DNA from: CAZVEV01 sp964625865
GTDB taxonomy: Bacteria; Planctomycetota; Phycisphaerae; SM23-33
Reading direction: 5' to 3'
DNA length: 50,604 nucleotides
Assembly (NCBI GenBank): GCA_964625865.1
Contig: CAZVEV010000005.1
Location: 1-50,604 of the forward strand
Below the pieces are notes generated by a model that did not search any database, had not been told where the DNA came from, and saw only the letters and a list, made by a program, of their open reading frames with translations. Numbering within the stretch: position 1 is the first letter of the stretch; each line of letters begins with the position of its first letter. Positions 8,211-18,430 of the stretch are shown here, one piece after another. The position numbers and the translations under genes were made by a program.

Positions 8211-10481
8211 GTGACGAAAACGTTATATGCCTATCTGTCGCGTGACCTGGTGAGGGTCGCGCTGATGGCGTTGGTGGTCCTGACGGTGCTCATGACCATC
8301 CTGGGCGCCATTGAGCCCATGCGCAAGCAGGGGTTGACCGGCATGCAGGTGCTCAACCTGTTCGGCTATCTCGTGCCCGTCGTCCTGCCCCTGACGATGC
8401 CGATTGCCGCCCTGTTCGCCGCGACGTTCGTCTACGGACGGTTCAGCCAGGACAACGAACTGCTCGCCGCCAAGGCCAGCGGCATCCCGCCGGTTGTCTT
8501 GCTGAGGCCCGCGCTCATACTGGGTGTGATTGTCACCGTCGTGTCGCTCGGCGTGAGCAACTACGTGGCGCCCGTGATGGCCGAGCGGCTGGGCAAGGCC
8601 GTGGTGGACAACCTCGACGGGCTGGCCTATCAGCAGTTGCTCTCCAAGGAATGCTGGAAACTCGGGGGGCGCTTCATTCACGCTGACGACGTGGACCGCG
8701 AAAGCGGCGAGATCCGCGGCGTGGTGGCCGCCCACGTCAGGGGGACCGATCCGTATGTCGTTCGTTTGCTGGTGGCCCCGGCGGCGAGGGTCTGGTTCGA
8801 CAGTGACGGGGAAACGCCCTATGTGGAGTTCGACGTCTCCGAGGTCGCCGCGACGCGGTCGGACCGGTACGAGATCGCGTGGCTGTCGCGCCCGACGATG
8901 GATCGCTACGACCTGCCGCCCCAGGCCAAGGAAGAGCCGTCCTGGTACAACTGGGACCGGCTGCACGCGACGCTCAAGAACCCCGTGCTCAACAGCAAGA
9001 TCCGCGGCTTGCTGATGGAGGTCCACCAGGGCGTCTGTGGGCGGGAACTGAGCGACCGGATTGCGCGGAAGATCAACGCGGGCCAGCCCTACGAGTTCAG
9101 CGACGGGACGAACCGGTATGTCCTGAGCGCAGGGGGCGCTGAGGTCGACACGCAAGGTGCCGTCAGATTCTCCCAGGGCGGGCGACGCGTCCGTCTGGAG
9201 GTGCGCGGCCAGGGCGGGGCCGCACGGATCATACGAGCCGACAGCGGCGATGTCTCGGTCGCTGCGACTCCCGGTGGGGGCTCGGCCGTGGTGATCGTGC
9301 TGGCCGGACAGGTCAAGGTCGCCGCCGGCGGCGCCGCGCCCGTTACGCAGGGGGAGCCCTGGCGCCTCGTCGTGCCTGCCGCCAACACCGCGGAGGCCCG
9401 TGTGCTGGTCCGACGCATCGCCGCGACCATTGGCGCGGGGGGCGACTGCTCGTTTGCTTCCGGCGGGCGACAGTACACGCTGGGGGCCGGCGGCGCCGAA
9501 CGTGACGCCCGCGGGAACGTGAAGCTCACACCCATCCGTCGTGTGACGGTGGCTGTCATAGGCGAGACGGACAAAGTGGTCACCGGGGACGTCGGGAAGG
9601 TCACGACGGCCTGGAGCGCCCGACACGACACGATGGTGACTTCGCTGACGGTCGGGCCGGGCCAGGTAACCGTCAAGACCACGCGGTGGCAGAGCGGGCC
9701 CCTGGCCGTGCCGGACGGCTTCGGGTCGCCCGCGGAGTTGGGCACGCACATCGCTGAAGCCCTCTCCGCCCGGATGCCGTACTCCTTCAGCAGGGGTGAC
9801 GCGGAATACACCGTCACTGCCGGGGCCGCGACGGCCGGACCTGACGGTGCGATCCGGCTGACGTCGGTAGACCGCCCGTCAGGGCGCAGGCGCGTGAGGA
9901 TTGAGTATCGCCGGGGCACGATTCCCCGGACAGTGGAAGCCGACACGGGTGAGATTTCGATCGACTGGTCTCCCACCGTCGAGGCCAGGACCATCGCGAT
10001 CACTCTCAGTGGGAACGTCGCGGTCGAACGGCGGAAGGAGTGGACCCCCCAGCGCCTCCTGCTCGTGCCTGACGATATCAACGAGAGGGTTCGGACGGTC
10101 GATCCGGCCGCCGTCTACCGCAACACGGCGGCCCATGCGAGCAACAAGGAACTCGTCGGCCGGACGCGCCGGGAGATCGGCTACCTCCACTGGGAGATTG
10201 TCGCCGAGATGCATCGGCGGATAGCCCTGGGCCTGAGCGGATGTCTCCTGGTGGGGCTCGGGGCGGCGCTGGGGCTGGTCTTCCGCGGTGGCGAGGTCCT
10301 CAGCGCGTTTGCCATCTCCGTCGCGCCGGCGGTGGTGGCCTACGTGGTCGTCATCATGGGCCAGGAACTGGTCACGAACCCGGATGTCGATCCGACGATG
10401 GGTCTCGGGGTCGTCTGGAGCGGTGACATCCTGTTGTTGCTTGCGAACCTCTACGTCTTCGGACGTGTGATGCGGAGGTAG
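8211..10481 (+). CDS. lptF: LPS export permease LptF with a triplicated periplasmic module
   Basis: A 756-residue inner-membrane subunit of the Lpt ABC transporter that passes lipopolysaccharide to the outer membrane. Three N-terminal membrane segments (LYAYLSRDLVRVALMALVV; FGYLVPVVLPLTMPIAALFAATFVYGRFSQDNELLAAKASG, quoted in parts: FGYLVPVVLPLTMP, ELLAAKASG) and three C-terminal ones enclose the periplasmic region, as in the YjgP/YjgQ family. Usual LptF length is about 360-400. The excess comes from three similar modules of about 110 residues at about 280-390, 397-502 and 506-622, each with Y/C-x-F-S/A-x-G, Y-x-(L/V)-x-AG and a closing G-x-V-x-V strand. GTG at 8211 is preferred over an upstream start because GGGAG precedes it. 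lptG follows 10 bp downstream. Confidence 0.88.
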   Translation: MTKTLYAYLSRDLVRVALMALVVLTVLMTILGAIEPMRKQGLTGMQVLNLFGYLVPVVLPLTMPIAALFAATFVYGRFSQDNELLAAKASGIPPVVLLRPALILGVIVTVVSLGVSNYVAPVMAERLGKAVVDNLDGLAYQQLLSKECWKLGGRFIHADDVDRESGEIRGVVAAHVRGTDPYVVRLLVAPAARVWFDSDGETPYVEFDVSEVAATRSDRYEIAWLSRPTMDRYDLPPQAKEEPSWYNWDRLHATLKNPVLNSKIRGLLMEVHQGVCGRELSDRIARKINAGQPYEFSDGTNRYVLSAGGAEVDTQGAVRFSQGGRRVRLEVRGQGGAARIIRADSGDVSVAATPGGGSAVVIVLAGQVKVAAGGAAPVTQGEPWRLVVPAANTAEARVLVRRIAATIGAGGDCSFASGGRQYTLGAGGAERDARGNVKLTPIRRVTVAVIGETDKVVTGDVGKVTTAWSARHDTMVTSLTVGPGQVTVKTTRWQSGPLAVPDGFGSPAELGTHIAEALSARMPYSFSRGDAEYTVTAGAATAGPDGAIRLTSVDRPSGRRRVRIEYRRGTIPRTVEADTGEISIDWSPTVEARTIAITLSGNVAVERRKEWTPQRLLLVPDDINERVRTVDPAAVYRNTAAHASNKELVGRTRREIGYLHWEIVAEMHRRIALGLSGCLLVGLGAALGLVFRGGEVLSAFAISVAPAVVAYVVVIMGQELVTNPDVDPTMGLGVVWSGDILLLLANLYVFGRVMRR

Positions 10482-10491
10482 CGGACCGGTC

Positions 10492-11970
10492 ATGAAGACG
10501 CTGGACAGATACATCGTGCGACGCTTCCTCACCAACATGCTGCTATGCCTGGCGGTCGTGATCTCCCTTCGCATCGTGGCCGACCTGTTCATCAACATGG
10601 ACGAGTTCGCCAAGCAGGAACTCGCCTTCAGCAAGCTGGTGGGGTGGATCGGCACGTACTATGCCTACCACTCGCTGGAGTATTTCGCGGAGCTGGGCGG
10701 GGTGGCGATCGTGATGGCGGCGGCCTTCACCATCGCGAGGATGAACGCGTCAAACGAACTGACGGCGATGATGGCCTCGGGGGTGTCTCTGCGCCGCGTG
10801 CTTCTACCCATCGTCATCTGCTCGGGGCTCATGAGCGTACTGGTCCTTGTCGACAGGGAACTGGTGATCCCAGGCCCCGAGATCCGCTCGGTCCTCGCCC
10901 GTGACCGCGACGACCAGGCCGGTGACGAAGGGTTCCGCGTCCGCCTGATGGCCGACACCAACCGCAGCGTCTGGTGGGCCGTACGCCTGTACGCAGGCCG
11001 AAAGCAGATGAACATGCCCCTGGTCGTCCTCCGGGGCGACGGGCGGAATCTCGACGACATCGATCGCTTCACCAAACGGACCAAGGTCCGCGACGAAGCC
11101 TACTACCACGTGCTCTACAGCGGACTGGGGCGGATGTCGGGCCGGTGGGCCACACCGGGCAGACTAGGCGGCAGAGACGGGTGGTTCTTCACCAGCGGCG
11201 ACCTGTCTATCACCTTCCCCGGGAGACCGAGGGTCATCAAGTACGTTCCCGCGGCGCTGTGCACGCTCGACCCGGCGGGGAGGCAGTGGCACAGGCCCCC
11301 GACGACCGACCAGATCTGGTCCGGCCTGCCGATGAGCACGCTGGCCGAGGCCAGGCCGAAGAAGGACGGCTCCCTGCGCATCGCTGACACGCGGTCCGGC
11401 CTGACCATCGATGCCGGGGGACTGGCCGTCGGATCGGGAGGGGCCGGGCCCACGCTGATCAAGCCGGTCTTCACGTTCACGACAGTCAAGGGCAGGGTGC
11501 TCGGGCGTTTTGCCGCCGACTCGGCCACCGCCAGGACCGACCCCCAGGCCGGCCGTGTCTTCTGGGAACTCGAGAACGGAAGACTCTTCTACGAGACGGA
11601 CATGACCATCGCCGAGATGCGCCTGCGCGAGTCCGGCAGGCACCTGGACTACGCGTCAAGCGGCGAACTGATGGAACTGGTCAAGCTCGACCGCGTTCGC
11701 GACCCGCACGGCGTGGTCCTGACGCGTCACCTTCGGATGGCCGAGCCGCTGAACAACCTCGTGCTCTTGCTGGTCGGCGTGCCGTTTATCCTCTCGCGCG
11801 AGCGGAACGTCAAGGCCTCGGCCCTCATGTGCCTCGGCCAGAGCCTGCTGTTCTACGCCTTCGTCTATGCCTCTCGGTATCTCGGCCTGCCCCCCGTCTG
11901 GTCGGCATGGCTGCCCGTGCTGGTCTTCGGCCCGATCGCCGCCATGCAGGTCGACGCGATCAAGACGTGA
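10492..11970 (+). CDS. lptG: LPS export permease LptG
   Basis: A 492-residue partner of LptF in the inner-membrane LptB2FG transporter. The N-terminus MKTLDRYIVRRFL is typical of LptG. Membrane segments follow (LLCLAVVISLRIVADLF; LGGVAIVMAAAFTIARMN with the cytoplasmic ELTAMMASGVSLRRVLLP coupling motif), then a beta-rich periplasmic domain at about 130-385 and three C-terminal membrane segments (PLNNLVLLLVGVPFILSRER and beyond). It is about 100 residues longer than enterobacterial LptG because of the periplasmic domain, but without the modules seen in LptF. Gap to lptF is 10 bp, so they are cotranscribed. The ATPase gene lptB is not in the window. Confidence 0.88.
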   Translation: MKTLDRYIVRRFLTNMLLCLAVVISLRIVADLFINMDEFAKQELAFSKLVGWIGTYYAYHSLEYFAELGGVAIVMAAAFTIARMNASNELTAMMASGVSLRRVLLPIVICSGLMSVLVLVDRELVIPGPEIRSVLARDRDDQAGDEGFRVRLMADTNRSVWWAVRLYAGRKQMNMPLVVLRGDGRNLDDIDRFTKRTKVRDEAYYHVLYSGLGRMSGRWATPGRLGGRDGWFFTSGDLSITFPGRPRVIKYVPAALCTLDPAGRQWHRPPTTDQIWSGLPMSTLAEARPKKDGSLRIADTRSGLTIDAGGLAVGSGGAGPTLIKPVFTFTTVKGRVLGRFAADSATARTDPQAGRVFWELENGRLFYETDMTIAEMRLRESGRHLDYASSGELMELVKLDRVRDPHGVVLTRHLRMAEPLNNLVLLLVGVPFILSRERNVKASALMCLGQSLLFYAFVYASRYLGLPPVWSAWLPVLVFGPIAAMQVDAIKT

Positions 11971-11995
11971 CGTCGCGTCCATGTCGCACGGTTCG

Positions 11996-12060
11996 GTAGG
12001 GCGTGCACCTTGCTTGCACGCGGAAGGAGCACGTAATCCGTTCCGCGTGCAACGAAGTTG
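11996..12060. repeat. Palindromic repeat family A, copy 1 (left part, split by an insertion)
   Basis: It starts GTAGGGCGTGC and runs through GCACGCGGAAGG...GTTCCGCGTGC, then breaks off after CAACGAAGTTG. The missing right end GCACGCCCTAC is found after the inserted element (to 12436). Removing 12061-12415 and one copy of the 11-bp duplication gives an ordinary family-A unit. It lies 25 bp after the lptG stop. Confidence 0.85.
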
Positions 12061-12415
12061 AGGGTGTCCGATTATTCGTCGTACGGGGGGCATGATGATC
12101 CCCGTGTCGAGTAGGTGGCGGGTGAGTCCGTGCAGGCCCGAAGGGCCGTCCGATCTTAGCCGGGCCCGGAAGGGCCCGGTAACGATGACCATATGAGCAT
12201 CCAGCCCCGAAGGGGCGGCAGAGGTCGCCTGCAACAGATCCCCCACATGTCATCCCTCTGCCGGCCCTTCGGGCCTTGGAGGATGGGGAACGTCTTCCGG
12301 GCCCTTCCGGGCCCGGCTAAGATCGGTCGGCCCTTCGGGCCTGCGAAAGCCCCCGGGATCCGGTGCAAAACGTCCAAGCGGTGCGGATTTCGGGCGAGGA
12401 ATTATCGGACAGCCT
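12061..12415. mobile_element. 355-bp non-coding element with terminal inverted repeats and target duplication (MITE-like)
   Basis: Ends are 21-bp imperfect inverted repeats (12061-12081 and 12395-12415, 18 of 21 matching; outer bases AGGGTGTCCGAT against AGGCTGTCCGAT). It is flanked by an 11-bp direct repeat CAACGAAGTTG (12050-12060 and 12416-12426). No open frame of note lies inside; instead it holds a 47-bp near-perfect inverted repeat and several GGCCCGAAGGGCC-type hairpins. These are the marks of a transposed, non-autonomous element. It sits in the hairpin tip of a family-A palindrome. The parent transposase is not in the window. Confidence 0.8.
12132..12344. repeat. 47-bp inverted repeat inside the MITE-like element
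   Basis: Arms at 12132-12178 and 12298-12344 are reverse complements with one mismatch. Each arm itself contains two small hairpins (GGCCCGAAGGGCC type and CCGGGCCCGGAAGGGCCCGG type). The 119 bp between them has another, GCCCCGAAGGGGC. Transcribed RNA or single-stranded DNA would fold into a long stem. It may be a second element nested in the first, or the structural core of the first. Confidence 0.8.
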
Positions 12416-12436
12416 CAACGAAGTTGCACGCCCTAC
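12416..12436. repeat. Right end of family-A copy 1
   Basis: The 11-bp target duplication CAACGAAGTTG followed by CACGCCCTAC, the conserved right terminus of family A. It pairs with the left part at 11996-12060. Confidence 0.8.
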
Positions 12437-12581
12437 TCGTTACGAAAGTCGCCCTGCGTCTGGGCCGATACACTGTTCAGAAGCACATGGCACGAACGTG
12501 CCCTTGAGTGGGACAAGACGGGATTAGGGCGGAAAAAGACGGGATTAACTGGAGGAGAGGCCGTGGCGCGGCACACCAGCG
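12437..12581. other. Gene-free stretch downstream of mutS2
   Basis: It contains a direct repeat AAGACGGGATTA (about 12517-12528 and 12536-12547) separated by GGGCGGAAA, resembling the tandem GGGGACA motif at 7.9 kb and likely another transposon-end remnant. A GGCCGT/ACGGCC stem (12559-12589) spans the mutS2 stop codon but lacks a U-run on the mutS2 strand, so it is not a clear terminator. Confidence 0.4.
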
Positions 12582-15164
<2,583 letters not shown>

Positions 15165-15193
15165 AACAGTGCCCTTCCGTCAACCCACCCGAG

Positions 15194-15220
15194 AGTATAC
15201 GGAGCGCGCGGGAGGGGCAA
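15194..15220 (-). promoter_or_regulatory. Likely mutS2 promoter
   Basis: On the minus strand TTGCCC (15220-15215) and TATACT (15199-15194) are 15 bp apart, slightly short. Predicted start near 15187 leaves a 23-nt leader with GGAAGGG ahead of the GTG. Confidence 0.4.
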
Positions 15221-15263
15221 CCACTAATTGACGGCCGGCCCCCGTTCCCCGCGTGCCGGGCTG

Positions 15264-16547
15264 CTAGGCAAACAGGTCCAGCCGCCTTGCGGGACGGTAG
15301 AGCATGCGGTTGGCTTCCTCGTCGTCGTCGAAGCGCTCGGCGGCGGGGTCCCAGCGGAGCGTGCGCCCCAGCAGCATCGCGATATTGCCGAGGTGACACA
15401 GCGTGGCGGTGCGATGGCCGATCTCGACGTCCGCGGTGGGGTTCTGCCGCGTGCGGACGCAGTGGATGAACTCCTGCTGGTGGCTGCCGTGGGCGGCCTG
15501 CAGATGGACCTCGTTGGGCCCGATGGGCTCCTTGGCGATCGACGCGGGATTGCTCGTTCCGTTGTAGTCCACCACGCCTTCACTGCCGACGAACTTCACG
15601 CCGCCCCCGCCGTCCATGTCGCAGATCAGCTTCACGCCGTTGGCAAACGTGTACTCGCAGTGGGCCTTGGTCGCCGTTGTGAACAGCCCCGTGGTGGGGA
15701 ACGTTCCGACGCCCTCGACCTCGACCGGGCCGGTGTGGTCAGCGCCGATGCCCCACTGGGCCAGGTCCAGGTAGTGGGCGCCGAAGTTGGTCATCTGCCC
15801 CCCCGAGTAGTCCCGCACGAAGCGGAACTGGTAGTGGCATCGCTGGGGATGGTACGGTTCCCACGGGGCCGGGCCCAGCCAGCGGTCGTATTCCAACTCC
15901 TTCGGCACGGGTTGGGGCGTCCACGTGGGGGCGCATTTCTTGTTGTTGTACGGCAGGCGGACGTGGACGGTCTTCAGTCGTCCGATGCGCCCGCTGCGGA
16001 CCATCTCGCAGGCGAACCGGTTTCGGCTGGCCGAGCGGCGCTGGCTGCCCGTCTGGAGCACGCGCCCGTACCGCCGGACCATCGTGACCAGTTCGCGTCC
16101 CTCGCTGATCGTCAGCGTCAGGGGTTTCTCGACGTACGAGTCCTTCCCGTGCCTGGCCGCGTCGATCGCCGGCGGGACGTGCCAGTGGTCCGGCGTGCCC
16201 ACGCAGATCGCCTCGATCTCCGGATGGCGCGTCACGTCGCGGAAGTCCACGCTGGTGATGCAGTCGGTGTTGCCGTACTTGTCGTTGACGTACTTGGCGG
16301 CGCGGGCCATGTGGGTGCGGTCGACGTCGCAGACGGCGACGACGTGCACGCGGCTGTCGGCCAGGAACGCCCGCAGGTTGCCCGTCCCCTTGCCCCCCGT
16401 GCCCACCGCTCCGAAGACCACGCGGTCGCTCGGGGCCGTCCTGCCGTCACGCCCGAGGGCGGCCGCCGGCACGACGTGGGGGATCGCAACGGTGGCGGCT
16501 GTTGCGGTGACTGTCTTGAGGAACGACCGTCGATTCATGTGACTCAT
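15264..16547 (-). CDS. TAT-exported Gfo/Idh/MocA family oxidoreductase
   Basis: A 427-residue NAD(P)-dependent sugar or inositol dehydrogenase-like protein. A TAT signal (MNRRSFLKTVTATAATVAIP) is followed by the Rossmann part: VVFGAVGTGGKGTGNLRAF, then VCDVD, and CVGTPDHWHVPPAIDAARHGKDSYVEKPL, quoted here in pieces: TPDHWH, KDSYVEKPLTLT. EKP carries the catalytic-region Lys of the family. The C-terminal half has GGQMTNFGAHYLDLAQW, typical of the large planctomycete paralogue group. The ATG at 16547 has GGAGA upstream; MNRRS three residues in is an alternative. TAT export fits a protein folded with its nucleotide before export. Substrate unknown; no pathway partners adjoin it. Confidence 0.88.
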   Translation of the reverse strand: MSHMNRRSFLKTVTATAATVAIPHVVPAAALGRDGRTAPSDRVVFGAVGTGGKGTGNLRAFLADSRVHVVAVCDVDRTHMARAAKYVNDKYGNTDCITSVDFRDVTRHPEIEAICVGTPDHWHVPPAIDAARHGKDSYVEKPLTLTISEGRELVTMVRRYGRVLQTGSQRRSASRNRFACEMVRSGRIGRLKTVHVRLPYNNKKCAPTWTPQPVPKELEYDRWLGPAPWEPYHPQRCHYQFRFVRDYSGGQMTNFGAHYLDLAQWGIGADHTGPVEVEGVGTFPTTGLFTTATKAHCEYTFANGVKLICDMDGGGGVKFVGSEGVVDYNGTSNPASIAKEPIGPNEVHLQAAHGSHQQEFIHCVRTRQNPTADVEIGHRTATLCHLGNIAMLLGRTLRWDPAAERFDDDEEANRMLYRPARRLDLFA

Positions 16548-17070
16548 CGTGCGATCTCCTTATCTGTGCGCCTACAGTCATTATCGTGCGCCCCCCTCAT
16601 CTATTCAACGCGCGATGCCCAATCCGTACGTCCTGACGGCCTTGCGGCCGAAGCCGCGGGTTTTGGCGCGGATCGTCTTACCATGGGGCCCCGTGTGTTC
16701 CTCGTGCGTCTCCGAGCCCAGCCGGACCCCCTGGCAGGCGTCAGGAGGCGGCCTGAGCGACGATCTGCCCCTCAGGGGTGTCCCAGGTCGTTTTTGGCGC
16801 CCGAAGGCGGCCAGGGGGCGGCCTGAGCGTCTGGCCGGGTCGCCGGATTCCATGGCCCCGTCAGGGACCCGCGAGAATAGCCCACCGATTCTTCGCTGGG
16901 TTTGGTGCCCCCCCCGTCCGTCCTGTCAGGGACGGCGGAACTCGCCGCAAATCCACCGTGAAAAGCCTGTCGCTTCGTCCGTCCCTGACGGGGCGGGGGT
17001 CTCCAAGACGTCCTGATCCCACCGCCGCATCGCGGGGCTTTTCTTGCGCGAGCATGGGGGGAAGCAGCCC
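16548..17070. repeat. Gene-free stretch with repeated and inverted sequences
   Basis: No convincing gene. GGCGGCCTGAGCG occurs twice (about 16746 and 16817). CCCCGTCAGGGAC (16856-16868) and GTCCCTGACGGGG (16981-16993) are a perfect 13-bp inverted repeat, with a further CCGTCCTGTCAGGGACGG palindrome between them. Short open frames here are Arg/Pro-rich and have no ribosome sites. It looks like decayed repeat DNA. Confidence 0.5.
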
Positions 17071-17097
17071 GGTGCCGTGGTCTGCGGAGCAACCACG
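17071..17097. repeat. Palindromic repeat family C, partial copy
   Basis: GGTGCCGTGG-TCTGCGGAGC-AACCACG matches one half of the family-C unit at 36957-37042 with the central bases missing. Confidence 0.55.
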
Positions 17098-17274
17098 TTA
17101 ACGTCCCTCCGCCCGCCGAGGCGCCATCCGGATATCTCCGCCTCGAGGGAGTCACACCCGCCGAACCACCAGTCGCCTCCGCGCCGCGTCGGGCGGGCAG
17201 CTTTCGCTGGCCAGTTCCTACCCGGGGCGACTAGAATGATCTGACGTAAGCGTGACGTGAAAGGCTGGTGGATC

Positions 17275-18315
17275 ATGCGAATCACTGCCGTCGTACTGAT
17301 GGGACTGATGCTCTTTGGCGAGACTGCAGGGTGTGACATGCGCGATGACGCGGTGAACAAGGCCGTCGGGGCCGACGCGAAGCGGACCGGCGGGAAGAAG
17401 ACGATCCGGACGGCTACGCCCGGGCGGAAGACGATGCCTCCCCTCAGCGCCGAAGAGAAGCGGATCATCCGGAAGAAGGGCACCGAGCGGGCGTTTACGG
17501 GCAAGTACTGGAACCACTACGCCGACGGCGGCTACCTGTGCAGGCAGTGCGGGACGCTGCTGTATCGGTCGGACAGCAAGTTCCGGTCCGACTGCGGCTG
17601 GCCGAGCTTCGACGACGAGGTCCCGGGGGCTGTCAAACGTGTGCCCGACGCCGACGGGCGGCGGACGGAGATTATCTGCACCGCCTGCAAGGGCCACCTC
17701 GGCCATGTCTTCCTCGGCGAGGGCTTCACCAAGAAGAACACGCGTCACTGCGTCAACTCGGCGTCGCTCGTATTCGTGCCGAAAGGCAAGATGGCGCCCC
17801 CCGCGACGAAGCCGGCCCTCAAGCGGGCGATCTTCGCCGGCGGATGCTTCTGGGGCGTCGAGCACTTCATGGAGAGAATCCCGGGCGTGGTGCGCGTTAC
17901 GTCGGGGTACGCCGGGGGCAAGACCGACAAGCCCACGTATCGCGATATCCTCTCGGGCAGGACCGGGCACGCCGAGGTCGTCGAGGTGGTATACGACCCG
18001 GCGCGCGTGTCGTACGAGGCGCTGGCCAAGCGGTTCTTCGAGATTCACGACCCCACGCAGGTCAACCGCCAGGGCCCCGACGTGGGCGACCAGTACCGCT
18101 CGTCGGTCTTCTACCTCGACGAGGCGCAGAAGGCCACCGCCCGGAAGCTGATCGCCCGCCTCAAGGCCAATGGCTACAAGGTTGCAACCCAGCTTGAGCC
18201 GGCCAAGACGTTCTGGCCGGCCGAGGACTACCACCAGGACTACATCCGCAAGCACCCCAAGCGCTACATGTGTCACACGCCCGTGCCGCGTTTTGACAAG
18301 AAGAAGCACGAGTAG
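17275..18315 (+). CDS. msrBA: Exported MsrB-MsrA fusion methionine sulfoxide reductase, probable lipoprotein
   Basis: A 346-residue bifunctional repair enzyme that reduces Met-R-oxide (MsrB) and Met-S-oxide (MsrA). The N-terminus MRITAVVLMGLMLFGETAGC resembles a lipoprotein signal with Cys20, though the lipobox is imperfect. The MsrB half (about 55-170) has zinc pairs CRQC and CTAC and catalytic Cys159 in RHCVNSAS. The MsrA half (about 185-335) has GGCFWGVE with Cys191 and YHQDYI. B-before-A order is the less common arrangement. ATG at 17275 has a weak GGTGG upstream; an upstream in-frame GTG at 17257 is less likely. The stop codon TAG is the first TAG of repeat A2. It probably repairs envelope proteins. 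Confidence 0.92.
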   Translation: MRITAVVLMGLMLFGETAGCDMRDDAVNKAVGADAKRTGGKKTIRTATPGRKTMPPLSAEEKRIIRKKGTERAFTGKYWNHYADGGYLCRQCGTLLYRSDSKFRSDCGWPSFDDEVPGAVKRVPDADGRRTEIICTACKGHLGHVFLGEGFTKKNTRHCVNSASLVFVPKGKMAPPATKPALKRAIFAGGCFWGVEHFMERIPGVVRVTSGYAGGKTDKPTYRDILSGRTGHAEVVEVVYDPARVSYEALAKRFFEIHDPTQVNRQGPDVGDQYRSSVFYLDEAQKATARKLIARLKANGYKVATQLEPAKTFWPAEDYHQDYIRKHPKRYMCHTPVPRFDKKKHE

Positions 18316-18384
18316 GGCGTGCAACGTGTTGCACGCGGGAGGGATTGGGTATTCGTTCCGCGTGCAACAAGTTGCACGCCCTAC
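18312..18384. repeat. Palindromic repeat family A, copy 2
   Basis: A complete 73-bp unit from GTAGGGCGTGC to GCACGCCCTAC. The left half holds GCGTGCAAC-GT-GTTGCACGC, the right half GCGTGCAAC-AA-GTTGCACGC, joined by a variable centre bounded by GCGGGAGG and TTCCGC. The TAG of its first four bases is the stop codon of msrBA. Confidence 0.9.
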
Positions 18385-18396
18385 AAGTTGCTCCCC

Positions 18397-18424
18397 TTGC
18401 AGGTGACCGCCCGCTCGCTACAAT
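18397..18424 (+). promoter_or_regulatory. Promoter of the AGCS symporter gene, leaderless type
   Basis: TTGCAG (18397-18402) and TACAAT (18419-18424) are 16 bp apart, and the ATG starts 6 bp after the -10. No ribosome site can fit between, so a leaderless transcript is likely. Confidence 0.6.
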
Positions 18425-18430
18425 GTCGCC

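Noticed and set aside
17017..17052. Hairpin followed by CTTTTCTTG as a terminator
   Set aside because: The nearest upstream gene is on the opposite strand, so there is no transcript for it to end.
16772..17155. 127-codon minus-strand frame between the oxidoreductase and msrBA
   Set aside because: It spans several repeats, is dominated by Arg, Pro and Gly, and lacks a ribosome site.
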